A stretch of DNA of 64,000 nt from Anisus vortex (lineage: Eukaryota; Mollusca; Gastropoda; Planorbidae), in NCBI GenBank assembly GCA_949126835.1, contig OX421500.1, positions 33,355,141 to 33,419,140 on the forward strand. The letters are read 5' to 3'. The notes under the pieces are model-generated. The model did no database searches. It was not told the DNA's origin and was given only the letters and a program-made list of their open reading frames with translations. This document shows, piece after piece, positions 23,309 to 34,209 of this stretch; within the stretch, counting starts at the first letter, position 1, and each line of letters starts with the position of its first letter. Position numbers and translations under genes: made by a program.

Positions 23309-23604
23309 CCATAGACTATAGTCTAATATACATGGACCGCTTGCTTAAGTATATCTGCTATATGATGACTCGAAACATTGATTTTCAGAACTTCCGATTC
23401 GTTGTTTCCTTTGCACTTCCGGTTTATTGAATCGCTTCGATTTTCTCAATGAAAAATTAAAATTAAAATCGAAAGTTGTATAAAGCGGAAACATTTAAGA
23501 AACAACGAGGAGCGTAGAAGTAATTTAAGACAGCATTATTGGTTGGGCACGGAAAAAAAAGTTGATATAAGCTCTAAAAATATAGCAAACGGTCCATCTT
23601 ATGG
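23309..23604. mobile_element. MITE with inverted repeats, copy 1
   Basis: The left end CCATAGACTATAGTC...ATGGACCGCTTGC and the right end GCAAACGGTCCATCTTATGG are inverted repeats. Flanking 5-mers TGTAA and TTTAA are a near-match target duplication. The interior shares TATCTGCTATATGATGACT and TTGATTTTCAGAACTTCC with the copy at 33.1-33.6 kb. No coding capacity. Confidence 0.8.
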
Positions 23605-24154
23605 TTTAACTACACTTTAAAAGTTGTACAAAAATATATTTTTTTACTTCGAAAATTTACAACGCTTTAAAACTCGTTTGAATTTGTTACATTATTGTTT
23701 TTAAATCCCTAAAGCCTTTTAAACTAACATAGCGGGTCGGTGGAGATATGTAAGCTGTATGGAGAGGGGCTTTTGAAACCCCCCGACACTCCGGGAATGA
23801 AATGGGTCAAACTCCTGTCCAGCGCTCTGCAGTTTTAGGAACACTCAATAATGTCGTTTATTTAAAACACTAAAACCCTATACAACATGGTGTTTGTACT
23901 AATGGGAGTGTATCCAGTGATATTTTGAAAACAAATAATTATCAGTTAAAATTATTCTCAACATGTGACTTCTTGTATTTGTTTATCTATCCCACAAATT
24001 GTATGTTATAAAACTCTGCATATCATTCGACTTTACTGAACTATTTCAAATCCCCCTGTGTAGTTTTAAAATATTCCTTTTAAAATACAATGTATGAAGC
24101 AAAGTTTTGGCCTATCTAACACATAATAGGTTGGGTTGATAAAACAATAAGAGT
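23605..24154. other. No gene; A4 3' flank
   Basis: AT-rich sequence downstream of A4 on the minus strand. No protein signal. Confidence 0.4.
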
Positions 24155-25834
24155 TTATTTAGCAAACTGCATGTGGGGATGTGCCGGGTGATCCATTCTG
24201 CGTATAACTCTCAGCTTATAGAACACACATCCGGCAACAAACATGGCCGCCACGAGTACAACTCCGGACACAATAAGACCAATAGCTGTATAGGAGAGTC
24301 CCGCGCTGCCGGAATCCGTCTTCTCCTCAACGTAGCCGCTGTCCAGGCACATGACGTAGCAGTCCTTCAAGACCAGCTCGCCGTGCACGTCCTCGAGCAA
24401 GGCTTCTATCTGCGGGGACCTCTCCCACTTGGCCGGGCCGTAGAGCTGACCGCAGTCGATGGCCAGGTTGACGATGCAGTGGTTGCCGCTGCTGCAGAAG
24501 TGAGTGCTGATGCAGCTGACCGGGTTTGACGCCGGCATGCAGGAATCGATACCTTTGATATCTTTATTTAACCGGATGCTCCTGTCAATGATCTCCATCC
24601 TAGCATTGTTGGGATCGATTCTGACCACGAACTTGTCACCGACTGCGCCATAACAGAATATGCTGTTGATACTAATATAGGGAAAGAAGAGTTAGTAATC
24701 ACACAATAAATTTACTGCGTGATAAAACTAGAGAAGCTGCATTGAAAAATAAACTATTTGTATTTAGATAGTACAATATAAAAAGCAGAAATTCAAGCTA
24801 TTTACACAGCAAAACGGAAACACATAGCCCATTGGTATGATAAAAAAATGTAGCTTCTATGTATTTGGAGTTTCAATTTTATTGATGAAGCCAAGACTAG
24901 GATGAAACCATTCACACCAAAATATTTCTTTTAAATTTGTATTTAAGTGTATTTAAATGTGCAACACATATGTTTGTTTAGATCTCGCTCCTGGCACCGA
25001 GACATTCTTTCAATGGTATAATTCAATGCTATATTACTTTTTCTTTTTCTTACCTATTCCTTTCAGACAATCCGCTGGGCTTTCAGAAGGATTATGTGGC
25101 CAAAGCAATGTCAATGCCACATTTACTTTACCAACTAGAGCTGGATAGTCAGAGATACCCTCCAGACACGAGGAAATCCCATCGTATACCTTAGAATTGA
25201 CCATTAGAATTGACCATTAGAATTGACCATTAGAATTGACCATTAGAATTGACCATTAGAATTGACCATTAGAATTGACCATTAGAATTGACCATTAGAA
25301 TTGACCATTAGAATTGACCATTAGAATTGACCATTAGAATTGACCATTAGAATTGACCATTAGAATTGACCATTAGAATTGACCATTAGAATTGACCATT
25401 AGAATTGACCATTAAAATTGACCATTAAAATTGACCATTAGAATTGACCATTAGAATTGACCATTAGGATTTACCATTAGAATTGACCATTAGAATTGAC
25501 CATTAGAATTGACCATTAGAATTGACCATTAGAATTGACCATTAGGATTGACAATTAGAATTGACCATTAGAATTGACCATTAGAATTGACCATTAGAAT
25601 TGACCATTAGAATTGACCATTAGAATTGACCATTAGGATTGACCATTAGGATTGACCATTAGAATTGACCATTAGAATTGACCATTAGAATTGACCATTA
25701 GAATTGACCATTAGAATTGACCATTAGAATTGACCATACAACGCACTACCGCTGTACCACAGAGTCCCGTGTATATTTTAAACATTGGCCAGATCGTACT
25801 CTGAATGCTTCCAATAGGTTATTAGAGCTCTCTC

Positions 25835-25875
<41 letters not shown>

Positions 25876-26189
25876 TCTGTCTCTTTCTCACCGCCTACGT
25901 CGTTTTATACAGCACGTTTTCATCGCCACCCAGCCGTACACTAAAGCTATTTAAATATTACAGATATATGTATTCTGTGACATAGGATGGTTAGCCATTC
26001 CCAAATGCTGGCCACTTTTTAATAATCAACACATTTTGTTACTTACGTTCTAAAGAGAGTTGGAGTAATACTCAGATCCTTGGCACCTCCATCAGGGTCC
26101 GGTTCTGGAGAGTCCAAATGGAAAGTTAACCTTGGGTTCTGACCCACTGCAAGGCCGATGATCACAAGAAGGATCCAAAATGGCATCAT
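24155..26189 (-). CDS. Gene A4: single-pass membrane protein, 8-Cys family
   Basis: Exon 1 is 26189-26047 (two consecutive ATGs, the first chosen) and exon 2 is 24671-24155. Borders are AGAAC|GTAAGT and ATATTAG|T, phase 2; the product is 219 aa. A second in-frame acceptor nine bases downstream is possible. After the signal comes GQNPRLTFHL, the counterpart of GQSLPQLNFHF in A1/A2. Cysteines lie at about 54, 92, 101, 107, 113, 121, 152 and 156. The ectodomain block FCYGAVGDKFVVRIDP is followed by a helix at about 174-199, YKLR and a short tail ending QFAK. The stop codon overlaps an AATAAA on the minus strand (24154-24159). The 1.4-kb intron carries a SINE scrap and a 13-bp minisatellite. Function is unknown; best read as a diverged paralogue of A1-A3. 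Confidence 0.82.
25050..25186 (-). mobile_element. Degenerate SINE fragment in the A4 intron
   Basis: The reverse complement shows GTCTGGAGGGTATCTC and TGGTAAAGTAAATGTGGC, matching the middle of the 26.5-kb SINE. It abuts the 13-bp minisatellite. Confidence 0.6.
25187..25736. repeat. 13-bp minisatellite (ATTAGAATTGACC)n in the A4 intron
   Basis: About 42 tandem copies, very homogeneous, with scattered variants (AAAATTG, AGGATTG). The homogeneity points to recent expansion, so copy number is likely to vary between individuals. Confidence 0.97.
25832..25876. repeat. CT microsatellite in the A4 intron
   Basis: Tract of (CT)n, about 40 bp long. Confidence 0.9.
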
Positions 26190-26469
26190 CTGTCTTGAAA
26201 ACTGTTCATAGAAACACGTCAAATAAGTAACAAAGTATTATTTTTAACTTGTTTGTCGATATTGTTGTTGTTTTCTTTTATCGATTTTTTTTTCTCCATA
26301 AATTGTGTAACTAACATAATGCGAACAGTTAATTTCACATGTTTATCATTATTAGTATTTTCAACTTGAGCTGCTTTAACTTGATTAAATATAGGCGTAA
26401 TAAAGCGGTTTAATTACATTAATTAACATGGATGTGAAGTCTATTAGGCCTACACATAAACTAGTCAAA

Positions 26470-26747
26470 AATGGGGCACGGTAGCCAAGCGGCAGCGTGT
26501 TCGACTGGCGTACCGAAGGTCCCGTGTTCGAATCCTGTTGCAGGCTAGGATTTTTTCCCGGGTCTGGAGGGTGTCCCCGAGTCTACCCAGCTCTGATGGG
26601 TACCTGACCTTAGTTGGGGTAAAGTAAAGGCGACTGTGCATAGTGTTGGCCACACAATCACTTAGTATGCAGTGGCCACGGAAACTGGCGAACGCTGCTT
26701 CACCGGCCCTATGGATCAATTTGGTCCGACGGGATATTTTACTTTAC
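26470..26747 (+). mobile_element. Full-length tRNA-derived SINE
   Basis: The element is 278 bp, flanked by a perfect 13-bp target duplication TAAACTAGTCAAA (26457-26469 and 26748-26760). The head GGCACGGTAGCCAAGCGGCA looks like box A and GTGTTCGAATCCTG like box B of a pol III promoter (tRNA-like). The body and tail are shared with copies at 10.4, 20.1, 22.5 and 25.1 kb. It is the reference copy for this family in the window. Insertion was by LINE-assisted retroposition, judging from the target duplication. Confidence 0.9.
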
Positions 26748-26760
26748 TAAACTAGTCAAA

Positions 26761-28646
26761 CGTGCTTCAATGTCCACATTTTGTTATGCACTATTTTTAA
26801 AAAACAAAATACGCTTTACAAATTATATGAAAACGAGCATAAATTTTAATGTTTACTATTTTCTTAGCATATTATTTTATTACTAGTGGTTATGCCCGTC
26901 AAAATGACGGAAAAACGATTGATTACAAAGTATTTTGTTAAGAGAGAAAGAAAAAATATGCAATCAAATACACAATTATATATATATATACAATAAAAAC
27001 TGAAATGAGAACGTTTCTTTTGGGTATTTAGTTTACGTTCTTTTTACTTGTTTCTGGTCGCCCTGTACCGCTACTGTACCCGTGGCGTAATGTGTAAACC
27101 GCCGATACATTCCCATTAAGAATACACTGGCGCACGAACGCACGGGACACAGCCCCCTCAGCAGGTCCAAGGTCCATTACACTGCCGAGAGGCCACTGGT
27201 CTCGGTGGGGAGGAAGCAATGGACGCTGCAATCCCGTCTCAAGAACCACCCGATGCCTGGATGCATGTACCTATAGTAGGCCTTTAGGATTTATGCTACC
27301 GGGTGACAGTGCAGCTATACTGGCGAGCCACCTCGATAATGATCCTTTTGAGAACCGCAGTCAACGATCGCTGGGCTGTGGAAACCTTCCCCGTTACACG
27401 GCACGCCACGCCTTCGGCGTGTCGTTGGGTGACTGAAGCCTGGACAGAGATCGCTCAATCCTAAGCGTTACGCCCTGGACCCAAGAGCCGAAAGAGACTT
27501 TTACATTCGATATTAAAATGTAGCGAACAGTTGTGTTGACTTGCCTTGTTATTAATAATATTAAATTAACAATAATATAAGAATAATAATAATAAGAAGA
27601 AGAAGAATGGGCATTTCTATAGCTCTTCTATCCATGCTATTAAATTAGCATGCTCATATACTATCTAAAAGAAAAAAAATATATAAATACAAAACAATAA
27701 AAAAGGTAAATAATTTAAACAAAATTAGAAAATAATATTTCAAGGCAATAAAAACTAAATTGAGAAAAAAAAATTCTGTATTTAATTTTTGTTCTTGCTT
27801 ATTGTATCAATAAAACAGTATTGCGAATGTTTCTTTCGGTATTTAGTTTTTATTTTATATTGTTGCTGCCAAGCTTATGGTACCCGGTATTAGAAAGTAA
27901 TCATTTATAGGCCTAACTTGTTTTTTTATAATTCATATCATTTAATTTACAGAGTGTATACAGTCGCCTATTAAAGGATATTCTCAATAGTGACAAAAAT
28001 CCATTAAATAATTAAAACCTTTGGTTACTTTTTACTTAAAAGGATAATGCAAACATCAATAATGAAAAAATAAATAATTTGATAGACATTACGTCATTCG
28101 CTAGTATTTTTTAAAGTAAACAATGGAAACTATCCAAGCCAAATTGCGGTGCGTAACTTATAAAAAAGGTCTCGCCACATTAAAAAAACAACAGCATAAT
28201 TGGGGAAATCCGAAAAGACCCTCGCGTTCAACATACAAAATATCGCGTTCAACATAGTAATGAACGGAAATGGCCATTTGCTATGTACGGTTGTATTTAA
28301 TTTGCATGGCTGGATCTAACATTTTGAATGTTTTAAATTAACACATTCATGATTATAAGTCATAAAATAAAATTATCTTTCGGAGTACGTTTCCGATTTA
28401 TACATTTAATTTTTGTCCCGATTAGTCAAACGGCTTAGGTGCCTATAGCGAACAAACATATATATATATGTATATAAACAAACAAACAAACTCACGGCAA
28501 TTATATATGTTGATGATTACGCTATTATAAAGAATTTTAAAGGTGACCACTTATGATGAAGACAAGGTGGGTTTTACATAACTATAATCTTTTTCTAACA
28601 GATTATTATTTTTAAGTAGAGAAAACTAAAAGAGAAACACATTTTT
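26761..28646. other. No gene; GC-rich island at 27040-27490
   Basis: The AT-rich background is broken by about 450 bp of GC-rich DNA containing a small perfect hairpin (CACGCC-TTC-GGCGTG near 27408). Similar AT-rich sequences flank it: GTTTCTTTTGGGTATTTAGTTT near 27012 and GTTTCTTTCGGTATTTAGTTTT near 27828. It may be a repeat element or an insertion; no protein or RNA could be recognised. Confidence 0.4.
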
Positions 28647-28970
28647 TAATACATATTGAATTACAACTACACCAAAATTGATCACATAACCAACAGAAAC
28701 ACCACAAAACTAACTACTATAATCTTTCCTGGTAGACCCCAAAAAATATCTTCAGTTATAGCACAAAACACAAGAGATTTAAACAAGAAATGCGCAAAAA
28801 GGCTATGCATTGGGACCAGTGAAAATTTGCCTATACGAATGTCTAAAAAAAAACAGCTCCCAACATGTTCTGGCCAGAGAAGACCTTCACCAACATAAAA
28901 CTGTATAGAAGCGAAATAAACCTGCAAACCACATAACAATCATCAAAGTTTCATACTGTTTTAACCTCTC
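28647..28970 (+). repeat. Possible degenerate LINE-derived repeat
   Basis: Short overlapping frames in different phases carry basic, Lys/Asn-rich sequence. The organisation resembles a frameshifted coding relic, but no block is diagnostic. Confidence 0.25.
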
Positions 28971-29559
28971 CGCCACCATTATCTAAATTTGATTTCGAAG
29001 AATAAAAAGAAGAAGAAAAAGATATTAAAGTTTGTTTCTCTACAATGAATTAGACTAATTCATTATAATGGGTACAATTAGAAATCAGTGAGTTTTTGTT
29101 GTTGCTGTATAAAACCACCAGTTTAAAGAGAATTAATCAACATGCTTATCTGCCATGGTTGCTGAATAGATAATGGTTATTTAAATGTTCCTGCTTTATA
29201 AACGATCTCTGGTGTAAAACGAAATGATATTTTTATATTTATAAGCGTAATCTACAGAAGTTTCTATGGAGTATATTGTCCCTGTGTTAAACCGCAATAT
29301 TAGAAAAACTATTTTATCAACAGATATACCAAAACATACTCATGTGCAGTTGTTTTTTACCTAAACTCTTAGAGTATAGATTATGTGATTATGAGTGTGT
29401 TTTTATACATTTTAACATTCTCCTTTTTTTTAAAGTGAAAAACCAGATAGTCGCCTCATTACTTTTCGTTTTATTTCTGATACTTTTAGGCTTCGTATTC
29501 ATTACAAACGTAGCTTGTCAAAAGCAACTTAATTATCCATCCTGTTTGCAGAACACTAT
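28971..29559. other. No gene seen
   Basis: AT-rich. The 96-codon plus frame at 29342-29632 is hydrophobic but starts and ends in repeat-like DNA and shows no domain. Confidence 0.4.
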
Positions 29560-29995
29560 TATATATAAAACAAGCTACATTGCCCGGCGTTGCCCGGGTG
29601 AAAAAAAAAAGGACTGTCTGGGGTGCAGATAACAAATTTATAAACTACACTTACTGAATACTTTTAGGAAAGTAAATAAATATTGAAAAAAAAATAGTCA
29701 AATATTTTTATTTAACAAAATCTATATTGTCTATAGATTTACAATGTCTTTTGTTTTTAAAAGTTTGAAAAATTAATTGTCGAAAAAAAAAAGCATAGTC
29801 TAACTGGAGAATCAAACCCTGGTCGCCCGTATAGCAGTCCACTACGTTTACCACTGAGCTATCGAAGACACATGGCCGATGTGAAAAATTATTAGACGGT
29901 ATATTGGGCTGACCTAGATAGGTCAGTGACACACGTGTTTTCAAATTGACCAATGGGGATCCTCGCGGGGCTTAACACTGTCTTTTTATATATAT
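29560..29995 (-). mobile_element. Dispersed repeat with a tRNA-like segment (SINE-like)
   Basis: On the minus strand, 29872-29798 reads like a degenerate tRNA: a box A-like TAGCTCAGTGGTA and a box B-like AGGGTTTGATTCT about 30 nt apart. Only four acceptor pairs form and the D stem is lost, so it is not a working tRNA. The unit's left part carries GCCCGGCGTTGCCCGGGTG. Confidence 0.5.
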
Positions 29996-32900
29996 AGATA
30001 ATGGATGAGAAACAGTAATAAAATAACATTTTATTAAATTTGGCACACATTTTAGTTAGATTATAATACTACTAGAGTACTTTAATACTCCAAGAGTACA
30101 CTATTAAAGAAAAATATCGTAGATATGGTTGGGGGAGGGGTACTGTTTTACATACATTACCATATTAGATGTAATCGCTATATAGCTGTTGTGATATATT
30201 TAGCAATATACTAAAAGGGATTGTAATAAAATGAGATACGAAGGTGTGTGCTTAGGTCCATCCTCGTCACTAGATATAAGCCTTTAAAAACATGGTAGTC
30301 AATCGGATGACCCAATTCTGAACCATGTGGCCATTAAGTTTTAAGCATGATTAATGGGGAAACGGTCGATATGTCTAAAATATTCTCTTTTGTTTCTATC
30401 AAAACAGGTCTTCAAGTAGCTGTAACTGCGTAGAAATACTTTAGCAAAGTGCATAAAATAATATAAAATAATGTTAACATAGAGTTTGTATTGAATGATG
30501 AACAGGCTTACACTTGAAAGTAAAACTCTTTAAGCTTTATAAGCTTCCAAATTATCTTTTCCTTAATAACACAGTGACTAAATGAAATACTAACCTGTGT
30601 TGAAGCCATAAATATTTCCAATAATTTCTACTGGTGCTGTCGATCGTCTGGCACCATAGTATTGATAAATAAAAATTAGTAATCCGATTACACAATATAC
30701 TAATATAGTCAATACAGTACAAATCCTCTTTTTTAACAGACAGGCGTGTCTATTCTAGCTTAGCCAGTGTGTTGCGTGTGTGTTTAGCATCTAGGAAATA
30801 GCGCCATCCAATATGTTGTTATCTTTGTGGGCTAAAGTAAAATTGACAGGTCAAGTGGACCACTGGTTGATTTGAAACATTCAAAACAACAACAAGTCAG
30901 TGTCATTGATAATCTGTAGGCCTGTAACTAATAGTCAACACGTTTTTTTTATAACGCAACACAGTTTCTTTACACATAGCGCGGCCATTGATGTCCATTA
31001 GCTAGTCATCCAGTAGCTGTAGTAAAACAACCTTCTATTAAAGCTAATTATGTTAACACTTTGAAAAAGCAAAGCTAAAGAAAATAATTCTTTATTTAGA
31101 AATTAATTTGTACAGGCCATCAATGGCATTTTTTTTGTTTTATGTGCGTACATTTGCATTGAGTATATGAAAACTAAAACAGTTTTTTTTTATAAGAAAC
31201 TAACTACGTGGAACAAGATGATCTTGTAAAGTAGTAATGTTCTCCATAGCTTTTAATTATAAAATAAATAACTTTATAACAATATTAATGCTTATTTTCT
31301 CCCTTCTATTTTGACGGAAGATAATTACCAGCTTACAGAAAGTTTACAGTTCTAAACAGAGTAACGTACCTTGCAATGTAAACAATATTAGGCCATATTA
31401 TACGCTTTTATATATTGTCTATATAACTTTTAAGAAAAACAAAATCTATTATTGAGAAGCTCTTACTTAACTATCATCGTATAATAATCAATTTTTATAT
31501 AATTGTCATATTAAATTTCATACAGTCCTATTAAAATGTAAAACACGAGAAATAAAATTAATTTACAACTTCCAAGCATTAAACAGTAACAATTTTGTGT
31601 TATTTGTTTGGTTTATCGTATTTTAATTGTTAAAGGTATCATATTCATTTGGATAAATAAAGTAATCGTATACCAACTTATAATTGTTTAGTTGACTTGT
31701 CTTGTTTTGAAGTTGGGGAGAATTTAAACAACGTAAAAAAAACATCATATTATAGAAGTTTATCACCGTAAACATATAATATATATATCTTTGTATATAT
31801 ATATACAAAGATAGATAGATAGACAGATAGAAACACCCACAAAACACACTAACTTTGAATTCAACTGCATTAAGCTTATTGATGATGTTAACAGAGAAAT
31901 TAAAAATAAAATTACTAAAGTTATACTTATGTTTAAAAAAATAACGTAAGCCCAATAACCTATTTGAAAATAACATTACAAGGTTATGCACCAAAAAAAT
32001 ATTTTTCGCAACTAAGGATAAGTTGCAAAAGTTACTTCGTTTTTTTTATCTTATACATTATAGACACTCCTTCTATAAAGAATGTTATTGCGTCCTCCGC
32101 TCCTCAGTGGTCCGAGTCTAATTTTGCCTTTTTATTAATGTTTTAAATGATGTTAAGTTATTGGTTTTCCTGGTTTGTTCAGGCAACCCATTCCATGCCC
32201 GAATGCCACTTGGGAAGAAAGAGTACTTATATGCATTTGTTCTCGCATAAGGGATATTTTTATCTTTATGTTTATCTGAGCTTTGCAACAGGTTGCAATT
32301 GGGTTGTATTGTTAAATTAGAGTTTAAGTTTTAGTGGTTTCCATTTAAATTAATCATAAAGATACAATAATCATTGTAGCACAAAGTAACGCATGTTACA
32401 AAACATATTCATATTCAAGTGTAGAGTCTTCAGTGATTTATTCATAGTAATAATAATAATTCTATTTGTATAGCGCTGCCAACAAAAATAATGTAAGCTC
32501 AGATGGCATTTAACATTGAGCAACAAACAACTAAGAACATTGATATAATCTCTAGGCTAAAAAATAAAAGCTTATTAATAATGTAAATCTTTACAAACAT
32601 AGGGAAAAGCAAATGAATGTAGCATTAACCGGCCTAATATAAAAGTATCATAGTAGGGGTCTAAAAAATGTTTAACGAAGGTACATATTCTCTCAAGTTC
32701 TCTCTCTCGTATATAACATACTGTGCTGTATATTCCAGCCAATCCGTAACCCTTGGCTCAGTGACTTACACAATTTGAACTCTGTTTTCTAATTCAAGCA
32801 TAATATAATATTGACCTCTACATCTTGATCTTTAAATGTCACCTTAACCTTAACCTTTTACAATAAACTCTGCCCTGGTATAAACATTATCAATTTTTTA

Positions 32901-33111
32901 AATGTTAAACCTGTACCTAATCAATGTAATGACTGGAATACGATCTAGAAAATGATATACCCATTATTCAAATGCATTGATACAGCCTGGTACTTATTTT
33001 TTTCCTTTCAGATACTTGCTCAACCTTTTATATATTTTTGCTAAATGAATTTATGAACAAATATTTCATTTCATTGTGGCGAAAAGTTTTTCTGCAAGTG
33101 GGACATTTTAG
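29996..33111. other. No gene supported; long AT-rich stretch between A4 and B1
   Basis: No exon with coding character was found. At 30600-30625 (minus) the sequence TTTATGGCTTCAACACAG|GTTAGT could be a leader exon end (see findings). A (TA)n/GATA patch is at 31780-31830. The 123-codon minus frame at 31623-31994 is low-complexity. Confidence 0.4.
32150..32345 (-). pseudogene. LINE C-terminal scrap, minus orientation
   Basis: The minus-strand translation contains IPYARTNAYKYSFFPSGIRA followed by WNGLPEQTRKT, the end of the Jockey/CR1-like LINE whose 3' part is also at 3150-3235, 48.3 kb and 53.3 kb. Confidence 0.75.
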
Positions 33112-33116
33112 TCTAA

Positions 33117-33589
33117 CCATAGACTATAATATACATGGACCGCTTGTTTTATTTTTTATATGCCATTATCTTCTTTTTTTTTTTGTTGCAAATCCCGATT
33201 CTAAATAAAGTAATTGTCATACTAGACCTCTTGTTCCGTTTTAATAAATCGCATTTTGTTCGACTTTAAATGAATACTTATAGGCCTATTAATCCTATTT
33301 TCATTGACTATAATAAGATAGACCGCCTGCTCCATTTTTAAAGCTTATATTCTTTTTCCGTGCGCACACAGCACTGATCTATAATTTTTTCCGCTCTGTA
33401 CAACTTTCGATTTTAATTTTTCATTGAGAAAATCAGAGCGATTAAATAAAACGGAACTTGTATATCAATAACTTTATTTCCTGTATAGCAATTACTTTAT
33501 TGTGAATCGGGAATTCTGAAAATCAGTGTTTCAAGTCATCATATAGCAGAAATACTAAAGCAAGCGGTCCTGTATATTATAGTCTATGG
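33117..33589. mobile_element. MITE with inverted repeats, copy 2
   Basis: Begins CCATAGACTATAATATACAT and ends in the inverted form (ATATTATAGTCTATGG). A perfect 5-bp target duplication TCTAA flanks it (33112-33116 and 33590-33594). A second left-end-like motif at 33303 suggests an internal or nested copy. No coding capacity. Confidence 0.85.
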
Positions 33590-33699
33590 TCTAACCATAC
33601 CTAAAGGCGAGAATTTATTTTCGTTTTTTTTAAAGTGTAACAGTCAAGGTATGCTACTTAAAATGTGTGCGTGAAACTTGGGCTAAATGCTACTGTGCA

Positions 33700-34095
33700 T
33701 TAACTTATATCAATTTTACATTTTTCTAATACTACATCAATTTACATTTGTATTATATTAGCTGACATCAATTTACATTTGTTTTATATTACACCAATTT
33801 ATATTTCTCTTTTATTACTTCAAATTACATTTTTATAATATTATACATTTGTAAAATCTTACATCAATTTACATTATTTATACCTTTCATCAATTTACAT
33901 CTGTATAGACTTACATCAATTTATAAACGTATAAACGTATATCAATTTATAAACGTATAAGCACATCAATTTATAAACGTTTAAACACATCATTTTACAA
34001 ACGTATAAATTACATCAATTTACAAACGAATAAATTAATTTACAATTGTATAAATTACATCAATTTATAAACGTATAAATTTACATCAGTGGACT
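33700..34095. repeat. Degenerate minisatellite 3' of gene B1
   Basis: Irregular repeats of about 20-27 bp built on TACATCAATTTA(C/T)A with variable ATTTGTATTAT or AACGTATAA spacers, some 16-18 copies. It ends about 115 bp beyond the B1 stop. Confidence 0.8.
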
Positions 34096-34209
34096 TAATT
34101 CAATATATAATTTTCTTTCCAACTATTGATTTTAAATGATCATTTAAAACAAAGCTAGCGTACGAATTCATAAAGTAACTGTATGTCTTAATCATTAGCG
34201 TGTGCGCTA

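Noticed and set aside
25187..25736. Regular short repeats that could suggest a CRISPR array
   Set aside because: Head-to-tail 13-bp units without spacers, in an intron of a eukaryotic gene.
3793..26189. A-family ectodomain as a zona pellucida, Ig or EGF domain
   Set aside because: Cysteine spacing and hydrophobic pattern match none of these as I know them; left unnamed.
29798..29872. Functional tRNA gene
   Set aside because: Box A- and box B-like segments exist, but the acceptor and D stems do not pair; better read as a SINE-type repeat.
31623..31994. 123-codon minus frame between A4 and B1
   Set aside because: Low-complexity Tyr/Ile/Asn-rich product across TA and GATA repeats; no domain or family motif.
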